From: Pyropia yezoensis
Lineage: Eukaryota; Rhodophyta; Bangiophyceae; Bangiales; Bangiaceae
Length of the DNA stretch: 64,000 nucleotides
Direction: 5' to 3'
Assembly: GCA_009829735.1 (NCBI GenBank)
Contig: CM020618.1
Coordinates: 36,060,894 to 36,124,893, forward strand
The position numbers and the translations under genes are program-made. Below are positions 19,980 through 28,889 of this stretch, piece after piece. Positions within the stretch are counted from its first letter, which is position 1; each line of letters begins with the position of its first letter. Under the pieces are notes generated by a model. The model searched no databases. It was not told where the DNA came from and worked only from the letters and a program-made list of their open reading frames with translations.

Positions 19980-21280
19980 CAGCGGCCGCCGAGCCCGCGT
20001 GGGTGGGCGGGGCCGGGCCGGGGCAACGACCAAGCCCAGCGGCGGCCGCCGAGCCTGCGTGGGTGGGGCCAAGAGGCGGCAACGACCAAGCCCAGCTGCG
20101 GCCGCTGAGCCCGCGTGGGTGGGGGGGGCCAAGCGGGGGCAACGACCAAGTCCAGCCGCGGCCGCCGAGCCCGCGTGGGTGGGCGGGGCCAAGAGGCGGC
20201 AACGACCAAGCCCCGCTGCGGCCGCTGAGCCCGCGTGGGTGGGGGGGGCCAAGCGGGGGCAACGACCAAGTCCAGCCGCGGCCGCCGAGCCCGCGTGGGT
20301 GGGCGGGGCCAAGAAACGGCAACGACCAAGCCCAGCTGCGGCCGCTGAGCTCGCGTGGGTGGGGGGGGCCAAGCGGGGGCAACGACCAAGTCCAGCCGCG
20401 GCCGCCGAGCCCGCGCGGGTGGGCGGGGCCGAGACGAAGCAACGACCAAGCCCAGCCGCGGCCGCCGAGCCCGTGCGTGTGGGCGGGGCCGAGCCGGGGC
20501 AACGACCAAGCCTAGCCGCGGCCGCTGAGCCCGCGCGGGTGGGGGCGGGGGCCAAGCGGGTGCAACGACCAAGTCCAGCCGCGGCCGCCGAGCCCGCGCG
20601 TGTGGGCGGGGCCAAGAGGCGGCAACGACCAAGCCCAGCTGCGGCCGCTGAGCCCGCGTGGGTGGGGGGGGCCAAGCGGGGGCAACGACCAAGTCCAGCC
20701 GCGGCCGCCGATCCCGCGCGGGTGGGCGGGGCCAAGAGGAGGCAACGACCAAGCCCAGCTGCGGCCGCTGAGCCCGCGTGGGTGGGGGGGGCCAAGCGGG
20801 GGCAACGACCAAGTCCAGCCGCGGCCGCCGAGCCCGCGTGGGTGGGCGGGGCCGAGCCGAAGCAACGACCAAGTCCAGCCGCGGCCACCGAGCCCGCGCG
20901 GGTGGGCGGGGCCAAGCGGGGGCGACAACCAAGTCCAGCCGCGGCCGCCGAGCCCGCGTGGGTGGGGGGGGCCGAGTGGGGGCAACAACCGCCTGCACCC
21001 GCTGCGGCCCAGCCAGCGTGGGCGGGGGGGGCCAAGCGGGGGCGAGAATCAAATCCAGCGACGGCCGCCCAGCCCGCGTGGGTGGGGGGGGCCGAGTCGG
21101 GGCAACCACCACCTGCACCCGCAGCCGCCCAGCCAGCGTGCGGGGGGGGGGCCGCGTGGGGGCAACAACCAAGTCCAGCAGCGGCCACTGAGCCCGCGTT
21201 GGTGGGGAGGGCCGCGGCTGGGCGGCCATCCTGCGAGGCCGAACGAGGACAACAACCAAGCGCAGCGGCCTCGTCCGCAG
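19980..21280 (+). repeat. 60-bp minisatellite with 120-bp dimer structure
   Basis: About twenty copies of a 60-base unit. Two versions alternate. One reads gccgctgagcccgcgtgggt followed by seven or more G, ccaagcgggggcaacg and accaagtccagccgcg. The other reads gccgccgagcccgcgtgggt followed by gggcggggccaagaggcggc and aacgaccaagcccagctgcg. The alternation is regular in the middle (about 20100-20400 and 20640-20820) and decays towards the 3' end, where Cys/Ala-rich variants appear. The unit length is a multiple of three, so several reading frames stay open right through it. Those long frames are therefore not evidence for genes. Confidence 0.9.
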
Positions 21281-21715
21281 AGCCCTTGTGAGTGGCGGGG
21301 CAGGCTGTTTGGCGACCGCCCGGTGGACCCCAGTGGACACAACCCGAAGCAGGAGCAGCGGCAGGAGCCGCAGAACCGTCGCGGGTGGAAGGGGCCGTCG
21401 TTTGGTGGCCCCCCGGCGAAGCCCAGCGGCCTCGCGCAGCAGCGGCCGACGAGCCTGCCGCAGCGGGCGGGGCCGCCGTTGGACGGCCCTGCAGTAGCAC
21501 CGACGGACAGCAGCGTCGGCCTGGTCCGACCGCTTGTCAACCCACTGGCTCGCACGCAGGCGTGGGTGAACCAGCTGCCGCGGCCGCAGAGCCCTCCTGG
21601 TTGGGAGGGGCCGTCAACCGGCGGTCGCGAGGGTGGGCCGACAGGACTGACCTTCCCTCGCAGGCAGGCGCAGCCGCCGTTTGGCGGCGGCCCAGCGGGG
21701 GAGGGCGAGAGCAAT

Positions 21716-21748
<33 letters not shown>

Positions 21749-22290
21749 CGGCCGTCACCTCAGCAGAGGCCGCCGAGCCCGCCGGGGCGGGGCAGCCGGG
21801 CAGCGGGTGTCGGCGGCGAGGGTCGGCCGGCTGGGAACGACTGCCCAAGGGCGAGGCCGCGCATTTGCGGCCTCCAAGTGCCGCCGAGTCAACCGGGCGA
21901 GCCCCCGGGCGCCCCTGTGCGCAATCAGCGGTCGTCTTCCGGGACGGGCGACGAGCAGCCGAGGTCTTCCCGGTCCCCTGCAGGAGCAAAGGAGTCGCAG
22001 CGGGGAAAGGAGGGATCGGCCAGCCACCTTGGCGGTGCGTCAAGCACCGGGCAGCAACAGGGGGGCACCCAGCGGTCGCACGGGGGTGGGCCGAGAGACA
22101 CCGGCCCACCACAGCGGCCATCCTCGAGCAGCTGGCCGCTGCCCGCAACTGGGACGCCACGCGCTGAGGGGACGGGCAACGCGCACCCGTCGTCCCATCC
22201 AGTTCCCACCGCTCCCTCGGGGTCGGACAGACGCGGGGTGGCAGCAGCAGCGGGACGACCTGTGGGGACGCCGTCGCAGACCACACGGCC

Positions 22291-24468
22291 ATGTTCTCCC
22301 CCCCATCCAATCGGGGAGGGGGGCCGAGCGGCCGCAGCTCCCTTGGTGGCAGCCCCAGCGGCCGCTCCTTTGGCTACGCCAGCGACGGCAGCGGCGCCGC
22401 CAGCCCCGGCAGCAGCAGCACAGATTACACCGTCCCCCCGCGCGGCCCGGCTTGCGGCCGCGCGGCTAGAGCCCTCCGCGGACGCGGCTCCCATGGAGGT
22501 GCACGAGGCGGGCGGCGGCCCCCGCGAAGTGGAGGCCGCCTTGACGTCGGGGCCGACGACGGCCTCACCGACGGCGATGGGGATCCCTCAGCAGAGGCCG
22601 CAGCAGCAGCCGCCGGCGCGCGCACCAATCCTGGCGCAGGGCGACGCGGCCGTGCCAGGCGAAGCGGCCCTCTGCGCGGCCGAGGACGCGACCGTGGAGG
22701 CGGCGAGGCGGGCGCTCGAGATGGAATGGGACCTCGCGTCCACACCAACGGGGTCCCGTACTCCGCTGTCGAGCGAGTACAGCTGAGCGCTGCGTGGCTC
22801 GAGACGTCTGAGGATGCCGTGGTAGGTACGGACCAGAACAGTAAGGAGTTTTTTGCTGTCGTGACGGCCAACTTCCAGGCGCGGATGGATCGCGTCGACG
22901 TCGAGATGCCGATGGAGGGCCTCCCTGCGCGGGTGCTGCGGGAGGCCACCGGCGTGCAGAGGTACTACAAGAAGCTGAACGAGAAGGTGATGCGCCTCGT
23001 GTGCGCGCGCGTGCACGTGGAGGGCCTGAGCCTCACTGGAAACCCGTCGGAGGCCGACATGGAGCTGGCCATGATGGCCGTTTTTGAGAACCGCGACGAG
23101 TACGAGGCCATCAGGCTGGGCAAGTACGTGCCGCAGCCCATCCTCAAGACCGCGGAGGCGAGGGCGGACTACTGGATTGACTGCTGGCGCGTATTGAAGA
23201 TTTCCGACAAGTATAGCGGCGCCGCTGCGATGGAGGCCATGGCGGCACGCCGCCGCGGCCGCCGCCCTGCTGGCGCGGCGGGGGGTGCAGCGAACGCCGT
23301 GGCAAGCGTGGGCGACGACCTCAGCGCGCGTGATGCGGCCGCAGCGGACGCGGACGCGACGGACGCGGCCACGACCGATGGCGGCGGCGACCAGGAGGGG
23401 ACGCGAGCGGACGGCCTGGCGGCTGGCAAGCGCCAGCGACCGGCTACCTTTGCGGACCGCCCGCTGGGAACGCAGTCAACGCTGGCGGAGCTCGCGCAGG
23501 CAGCCCGTGACAAGGCGTTTAAGCAGGAGGGCGAGGCAAACACGAAGGCGCTGAACGTGCTTGCGGAGGCGGCCCGTGACCGCAACATCGTCGCGACTTT
23601 GTCGGCACCCGCAATTCGGGACGAGCCACGCTTTCGTGACTTTCTGGCCAGACGGGCCGACGAACTGATCGCGGCCCACTTGGCTGCGCAACAAGGGTCG
23701 GCCGCCACGGGCGCGGCCGCCAACAGCGGCGGGGCTGGTGGGACGGGGCCCGCTCCATCGGGCCCTTCTGCGGGAGCTGCTGCCCGGGAAGTGCATGAAG
23801 CAGAAGGAGCAGATGTGCTGAGCGCTGGGGCGGCCGCAGGGGCCGCCGCAGGTGCAGGGGAGGCGGATAGGGGAGGGGGCGTGCGGGGGGGGGGGGGCGG
23901 GGGGGGGGCGGCCGCCCCAGCGGCCTCGACGACTGCAGTGGCCGCGGCTGCTGGGCAGGCCGCGGTGGCGTCCGTCGTCGGGGCCGCTGCGGGTTCAAGT
24001 GCTCCAGGTGGCCGCTCTTCAGCGGCCGCCGGGGCTGTGGCCGCCGCCAGTACTCCCCCACCCACGGCCCCCCCTGCTGCGCTTCTCCCTTGGCCGCTCC
24101 CTGACGGCAGTCATCCGCCGGGTTCGCCTCCCCTACCGCCCGTTGTCGACTTTTCGTGGCCGCCCGTCGCGCCGCGCCCGGCCGCGCAACCGCGTGTCCT
24201 ACCCCCATTCGCACAACCGCGTCGCCCGGCACCGGCTCCCGCACCACCGGTGCGGTACGGAATGGGGTGGGGGCCTCTAGCGGCGGCGGCGGCTGCATCT
24301 GCGGCCACGGCTGGACCGCAGACTTTGCGCCGATCGGCGGCGCCCGCTAAGCGGGCTGTGGCAACGACGGCGCCCCACATGTCTGCTTCCGGCGCCATGT
24401 CCATCACGACGGCCGTGACGGGCGGTCGCTCGGCGGCTGCCTTGCTCTCGGTCGGCCGTCGGGCGTAG
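22291..24468 (+). CDS. Harbinger accessory Myb/trihelix-like protein
   Basis: 725 residues from the ATG at 22291. The conserved core, about residues 155-300, reads VPYSAVERVQLSAAWLETSE, VGTDQNSKEFFAVVTANFQ, then VQRYYKKLNEKVMRLV and YWIDCWRVLK. It matches the FTxxEDxxLxxAWLxxSxDxxxGTxQxxxxFWxxV pattern of Myb/trihelix proteins encoded by plant Harbinger elements and their host relatives. In that superfamily this protein binds the element ends and brings the transposase to the nucleus. The N-terminal 140 residues are Gly/Arg/Ala-rich. The rest (300-725) is Ala-rich with possible coiled-coil pieces (QAARDKAFKQEGEANTKALN). Upstream frames run into the 60-bp array, so the true start may lie elsewhere. 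An acidic segment downstream (24516-24692) might be its spliced C-terminus. Confidence 0.7.
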   Translation: MFSPPSNRGGGPSGRSSLGGSPSGRSFGYASDGSGAASPGSSSTDYTVPPRGPACGRAARALRGRGSHGGARGGRRPPRSGGRLDVGADDGLTDGDGDPSAEAAAAAAGARTNPGAGRRGRARRSGPLRGRGRDRGGGEAGARDGMGPRVHTNGVPYSAVERVQLSAAWLETSEDAVVGTDQNSKEFFAVVTANFQARMDRVDVEMPMEGLPARVLREATGVQRYYKKLNEKVMRLVCARVHVEGLSLTGNPSEADMELAMMAVFENRDEYEAIRLGKYVPQPILKTAEARADYWIDCWRVLKISDKYSGAAAMEAMAARRRGRRPAGAAGGAANAVASVGDDLSARDAAAADADATDAATTDGGGDQEGTRADGLAAGKRQRPATFADRPLGTQSTLAELAQAARDKAFKQEGEANTKALNVLAEAARDRNIVATLSAPAIRDEPRFRDFLARRADELIAAHLAAQQGSAATGAAANSGGAGGTGPAPSGPSAGAAAREVHEAEGADVLSAGAAAGAAAGAGEADRGGGVRGGGGGGGAAAPAASTTAVAAAAGQAAVASVVGAAAGSSAPGGRSSAAAGAVAAASTPPPTAPPAALLPWPLPDGSHPPGSPPLPPVVDFSWPPVAPRPAAQPRVLPPFAQPRRPAPAPAPPVRYGMGWGPLAAAAAASAATAGPQTLRRSAAPAKRAVATTAPHMSASGAMSITTAVTGGRSAAALLSVGRRA

Positions 24469-24515
24469 GTCACGAGGCAGCTGCAGTTTTCTATACAGCG
24501 CAGCAGCAAGGGTAA

Positions 24516-24692
24516 GGGCCGAAGCGGGCGGCCCTTTACGTTTCTCCTACACCCTCCCTGTCTGGGTCAGAGGACCCTGAGGACGATGACGGCTTTGGTA
24601 ATGTGCCTGACGACGACGATGAGTTTGGGACCCTCATTGGGGACGTGAAGGAGCTGGAGGAGGACGAAGACGAAGATGACCTGTACCTTTGA
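24516..24692 (+). CDS. Acidic C-terminal exon candidate
   Basis: An open stretch in a frame different from that of the Myb-like protein ends in Asp/Glu-rich sequence (EDPEDDDGFGNVPDDDDEFG, then KELEEDEDEDDLYL and stop). It is followed by T-rich sequence like a 3' UTR. The composition and the position just after the Myb-like frame suggest a spliced last exon. A CAG acceptor at 24570 and a GTAAGG at 24512 exist, but I could not find a pair of sites that keeps the frame. Confidence 0.35.
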   Translation, partial: GPKRAALYVSPTPSLSGSEDPEDDDGFGNVPDDDDEFGTLIGDVKELEEDEDEDDLYL

Positions 24693-25188
24693 TGGGTTTG
24701 TGGCTTTGCTGTGCCGGTGGTGTCTCTTTCTTTTTTTTCCTGGTTTGTGTTTCTGTGTCCGTCGAGCGCTGTTTTTTTTCGTTGGTGTTTTGCTTTTGTC
24801 CTGAACGTCTTGCTGCTTGTCTTCATCTATGATCATCACTGGGTGTCGGGCGTAGACTTTGTTTCATGCATGCTTCTCTGCCATAAACCTTTGCACAATG
24901 CACCTCACGTCTTTTCTCACTACGGAGACCTGTCAAAAAAAGGAGTCCACGCGAGGCACATTCGCCCTGTGTGCGCCCTCCTACCCAGAGTGCGCGCAGC
25001 TGCGAGGTACCTTCCCCCCCCCCCCCCCGGTGCGCCATGATCCGCTGCCCGCGCTCGACGGTGGGAGGGCGCCCGCCCGCCGCACCCGGTGCGCGGCGAC
25101 ACGGGCACCGCACCCTCAGTGCGGCCGCTATAGAGCGGCCGCTGACCGCACCTGGTGCACGGCCACGGCGGCGGCGGCGGCCTTGTGC

Positions 25189-25390
25189 GGTCGCCGGGGG
25201 CTGCCTGGGCGTCTTCCGGTCAGCCGCGCCCGGGCACGCACCTTGGCCGGTCGCCGGGGGCTGCCTGGGCGTCTGCCCGTCAGCCGCGCCCAGGCACGCA
25301 CCTTGGCCGGTCGCCGGGGGCTGCCTGGGCGTCTGCCCGTCAGCCGCGCCCAGGCACGCACCTTGGCCGGCCGCCAGTCGCGCCTGGGCG
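25189..25390 (+). repeat. 60-bp tandem repeat, about 3.3 copies
   Basis: The unit containing ggtcgccgggggctgcctgg, gcgtctgcccgtcagccgcg and cccaggcacgcaccttggcc repeats with a period of exactly 60 bases (starts aligned at 25201, 25261 and 25321). Copies two and three are nearly identical and the first is more diverged. The sequence differs from the larger 60-bp array at 20 kb but has the same period. Confidence 0.9.
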
Positions 25391-25533
25391 GCCGCCTTAG
25401 CGTTTTCGCTCATGAGCTGTGCGGACGAGCCCGACCGGCCGCGTGTGTCAGAGCGTACGCTTCTTATTCAAGGAAAAAAAAAAACCCGCAGGCGAAAAAA
25501 AAACCTTTAGCTCCATGCGCCTCACGCGCTACA

Positions 25534-27477
25534 CTACGGCTGCGGCGTGAGCATGTGATGCCGATGAACATATGGAGCCAGCGCGCGCCTTCTGTGCGTC
25601 CACACATGCTCCATCAGGTCCACGCGCAGGCGCTCGTGCTCAACAGGGCTGCGCACGGCCGACCGCCGTTGTACGGCGGCCGAGCGGCCGTCCACTCGAC
25701 CTCGCCCCGCGCCTCCACCGCGCCCAGCCCCACCACGGCCTGCAGAACCACCTGGCCCGCTGCCGCGCCCAGAACCACCACCGCCTGTTGCCCCACCTCC
25801 ATCGGCTGGTGCACCTTGAGCGGCACCACCACCACCACCACCCTCAGCCCGCCAAACTCGCCCGGCGCCACCCCCTGCCCCTGCGTCTCGTTCGACACCC
25901 ACCGGCCGGGCGGCCCCGCCGCCTGGTCCGCCTCTACATCCACCTCCACCTCCTCCTCTGCCTCTCCCGGCGCCTACCGGCCGGGCGGCAGCTCCGCCAT
26001 ATGCTGAACGAACGCATCCAGGAGCGGCCGCCCCGCCCCCACCTCCAGCACGTCCGCCAGGGCGGCCGGCAGTCGGGTTCTCACTCCCCGCGGCCGCCAC
26101 ACCCCCCCCTTCGGAACGCTCGCCAGGTCCGCCAGCTGCCGGTTCGTCGCTCCGCTCCGCGGCTGAGTTGTCGTCGGCCGCCGCCGCCGCCGCCGCTGCC
26201 GCGGCCGCCGCGGCCGCCGCTGCCGCGGCCACCGCCGTCGCCGCGGCTTCCGCGACCACCACGGCGGCCGCCGCAGTCCCAGGGACCCCATATGCGTCGC
26301 CCATGCGGCGCCGGGAAAGGTACCCGTCGCGTCGCTGGACGACGACCATGTTGTGTAGAATAGCGACGGCTTTGGCGGTGCGGATGATGCGGTCCATGCT
26401 GTGGAACATCGCTGGGTGTTGCAGGATATGAAACCGCGCCGTCATGACCCCGTAGAGGTGCTCAACGTCCTTGCGCAGTGCCTCCTGGAGCCGGTTGTAC
26501 GTGCGCTTCTTCGTGGTGTTGTTGGCGGCGCGCGAGAAAGGGCGGGCAAAAATGGAGAAATGGGGATAGACGCCATCAGCCAAGTAATACAACAAACGAC
26601 GACTGCGGCCGTTCAGTGTAAACTCAAAAGTATCAGGCGGCCACGCCCCGCTCATCACGTCCATGCATAACGGCGACTGGCCCCACACGTTAATGTCATT
26701 GTGGCTCCCGGGCGCCCCCACAAAAAAATGCCAAATGTAGAGATCCTCATCGCAAACCGTTTCCATTACCACCGACCGCCGCTCCTTGTAGTCCTGGTAT
26801 TGCCCGGCCTGCGCCTTCGGACACATCCGCCACACCCAGTGTGAGCATTCGATGCTCCCCATGCACCCCGGCATGCCCCGCTGCTCGTTACGGTCGAGGA
26901 TGTGGGCCAGCTCCGCGTTGGTGGGCGGCCGCAGATAAGAATCCTCGTAGTTGTCGACGATGTGGTCCACGAGCATCTGTGTGGCCAGGGCGGTGGTTGA
27001 CTTGGCCAAGCGCAAGTACTCGTCAGGCCGATCGGCGGCCTCGCCATATGCGAGCACGCGAAAAGCGGCCACAACCTTCTGCAGCCCGTACGCCTGCGAG
27101 CGCTCTGTTGCGTGAGTGGACCTCTTCCAGTAGGGGAGGTCCTTGACGTCATTGTAGACCTCCATGAACACGCTGCGGGGCACGCGGAAGCGCGTCTCAA
27201 ACTCCTGCTCGCCATAAACAGGAGGATGGCCATCCAAGCCGAAGTAGTCCCGCTGGATGCCACGAAAGTCGACGTCAAAATCGCGACGCCGGTTGGCGCG
27301 GCGGCCTGGGACAGATCCGCCCCGACGTCGGCGCCGCGCAATAGCACCCGACAGAGCGACATAGTGCTTTCGCCGGCACAAAGACAGCTGCGAAGCCACA
27401 ACGGCGGCGCGCGCCTCGTCGCCCGATCCGTCGGACACCTCCCAAGCCTCCCGATCTCCGGGATGGTGGGTGGCCAT
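25534..27477 (-). CDS. PIF/Harbinger DDE transposase
   Basis: 647 residues from an ATG at 27477. The N-terminal half matches the plant Harbinger nuclease family: RFRVPRSVFMEVYNDV near 95, GMPGCMGSIECSHWVWRMCP (about 198-217), LYIWHFFVGAPGSHNDINVW (about 246-265), YYLADGVYPHFSIFARPFS, then EALRKDVEHLYGVMTARFHI (about 328-347) and AVAILHNMVVV. Catalytic residues expected are D, D, E. The second Asp (SHNDIN) and the Glu (DVEHLYG) are present, but the first position, normally Asp in GSIDC, is Glu (GSIEC). The C-terminal 230 residues are poly-Ala followed by Gly/Arg-rich low complexity, which is unusual for the family. The frame is otherwise whole. The enzyme would cut and rejoin the element's ends if active, and the Asp-to-Glu change makes that doubtful. 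Confidence 0.9.
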   Translation of the reverse strand: MATHHPGDREAWEVSDGSGDEARAAVVASQLSLCRRKHYVALSGAIARRRRRGGSVPGRRANRRRDFDVDFRGIQRDYFGLDGHPPVYGEQEFETRFRVPRSVFMEVYNDVKDLPYWKRSTHATERSQAYGLQKVVAAFRVLAYGEAADRPDEYLRLAKSTTALATQMLVDHIVDNYEDSYLRPPTNAELAHILDRNEQRGMPGCMGSIECSHWVWRMCPKAQAGQYQDYKERRSVVMETVCDEDLYIWHFFVGAPGSHNDINVWGQSPLCMDVMSGAWPPDTFEFTLNGRSRRLLYYLADGVYPHFSIFARPFSRAANNTTKKRTYNRLQEALRKDVEHLYGVMTARFHILQHPAMFHSMDRIIRTAKAVAILHNMVVVQRRDGYLSRRRMGDAYGVPGTAAAAVVVAEAAATAVAAAAAAAAAAAAAAAAAADDNSAAERSDEPAAGGPGERSEGGGVAAAGSENPTAGRPGGRAGGGGGAAAPGCVRSAYGGAAARPVGAGRGRGGGGGGCRGGPGGGAARPVGVERDAGAGGGAGRVWRAEGGGGGGAAQGAPADGGGATGGGGSGRGSGPGGSAGRGGAGRGGGAGRGRVDGRSAAVQRRSAVRSPVEHERLRVDLMEHVWTHRRRALAPYVHRHHMLTPQP

Positions 27478-27489
27478 GGCGAGTCCCCC

Positions 27490-27960
27490 TCAAAGATGCC
27501 AGAGGATGCCCTTGCCAGTTACGGCCGCGGCGGCGGTCGCCGCGATGGCGGTGGCCGCGACGGCAGCAGTCACGACGGTGGCGGCCGCAACGGTGGAGGC
27601 CGCGACGGTGGCACCCGCGATGGTGGCACCCGCGACGGTGGCACCCGCGATGGTGGCACCCGCGACGGCTACGCGGCCGCGACGGTGGCGGCCGACGGTA
27701 GTGGCCGCGACGGTGGCGGCCGCGACGATGGCGGCCGAGATGGTCGTGGCCGCGACGGTGGTACCTGCGATGGTGCTGGTAGCGAAGGTTGCGGCCGCGA
27801 TGGTGGCCGCGATGGTGGTGGCCGCGACGGCTACGCGGCCGCGGCGGCGGTCGCCGCGATGGTGGTGGACTCGATGCTCGTGGCCGCGACGGTGGATCCG
27901 GTAGCCGCCGTGATGGTGGTCGCAGCGACGGTGGCGGCCACGGCGGTCGTGTCCGCGACG
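27490..27960 (+). repeat. GC-rich microrepeat cluster (15-bp units)
   Basis: Upstream of the transposase start. The core (about 27600-27680) is five copies of GGTGGCACCCGCGA(C/T). The flanks are built of related gcggccgcgacggtgg and gcgatggtgg blocks. Such an array directly ahead of a Harbinger transposase may be subterminal repeats used in transposition, or may simply be expansion. Confidence 0.75.
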
Positions 27961-28105
27961 GTGGCGAGGTGGCGGTGGACACCGCAACGGTGGCGAGATG
28001 GCGGTGGCAGACGCGGCGATGGTGGCGACTGGCAGCGCGCGCCGACGGTGGTGGTGACGACGGCGATGGGGACAGGGACAGCAGCCCAGCCCTGACCGCC
28101 GGGAT

Positions 28106-28370
28106 GGATCAGCCTTTTCGAGGCCGCTGGCGCCCCCCCCCCCTGAAACAGCACACCACGCGCCCCCCCCAGCCAAGGAGCGCGCCATGCGGTTCCGACC
28201 GCCTGGTCGGATCAGCCATTTCGGGGCCGCTGGCGGCCCCCCCCCCTCAAACAGCACGCCACGCGCCCCCATGCCCCCTCGAATCGTCGGGCCAGGCGGC
28301 GACGACGGCTGGTGTGCATCGGCATTCCCGGGGCCGTTGGCGCCCCCCCCCCCCCAAAAAAAGCGTTCCA
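28106..28370 (+). repeat. Three degenerate tandem units of about 105 bp
   Basis: Each unit contains ggatcagcc(t/a)tttcg(a/g)ggccgctggcg or a relative, a run of C, then (t/c)aaacagcac(a/g)ccacgcgcccc. Units start near 28106, 28209 and 28318. The third is the most diverged and has a run of A after its C run. Confidence 0.65.
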
Positions 28371-28815
28371 CGCCCGCCACGCTTGGCCGCCGCCCCCCCG
28401 TACCCCCTGGAACACTCCCCGGCATGGCGGGCCGACGCGAAGCGGCCGCCCCGAGGCAGCTGTGAGCGCCCCCCCCCGCCGCCCCCACCGGCCAAAAGAA
28501 CCGCGGATTGGCCACGCGTGGCTGCCCCAGGACGTCGCCCAGCATAGCTGGGCCGGGTACGTGTCAGCGCTCGTGGACACAGGGCTGCCAGACATGTGCT
28601 AGTCCCCAGCCGGAGGGATCCACGCGAGTGGGCGCCAGCAACTGTGTCGATCGGGCCGGCACAGGACAATGACCCGCGTCCATCCCCCCCCCTGCAGTAT
28701 GTACGCGCCGAAACGCAGGCAGGACCCTCGAATCATGTCTCAAAGCTTTCAAACATGCCGCGAAACCTTCAAACGGGGCCAGTTCTAGCCCAATATGGCG
28801 TCCCACAAGCCGAAA

Positions 28816-28883
28816 CGAGATGGTCTAGACCATCTCGGAAACGAACTAGGGGGGGGTAGATCGTTTCCGAGATGGTATAAACC
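28816..28883. repeat. Nested palindromes built on CGAGATGGT
   Basis: Positions 28816-28837 form a perfect 22-bp palindrome (CGAGATGGTCT/AGACCATCTCG). The right half together with tcgtttccgagatggt at 28861-28876 makes a second hairpin with 16-bp arms around a G-rich loop. Further copies of GAGATGGT or its complement occur near 28891, 29085 and 29095. Confidence 0.85.
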
Positions 28884-28889
28884 AAGTCG

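Larger units (their letters stand above)
22291..27477. mobile_element. PIF/Harbinger-type DNA transposon (ends not located)
   Basis: Two convergent genes typical of the superfamily lie here: a Myb/trihelix-like DNA-binding protein (+) and a DDE transposase (-). Harbinger elements need both proteins to move. The limits given cover only the two genes. Terminal inverted repeats and the 3-bp target duplication (usually TWA) were not found. A GGCCCCGTTTGAAG-like string, similar to plant Harbinger ends, is present on the minus strand near 28770, and nothing matching it was seen to the left. Confidence 0.75.

Noticed and set aside
19980-21280. CRISPR-like array
   Set aside because: Units are contiguous with no unique spacers. 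It is a minisatellite in a eukaryote.
18653-22786. Very long frames on both strands across the 60-bp array
   Set aside because: The repeat unit is a multiple of three, so any frame without a stop in one unit stays open through the array.
28765-28780. Right end of the Harbinger element (GGCCCCGTTTGAAG on the minus strand)
   Set aside because: Plausible in sequence, but no matching inverted end or target duplication was found to the left, so the boundary was not called.
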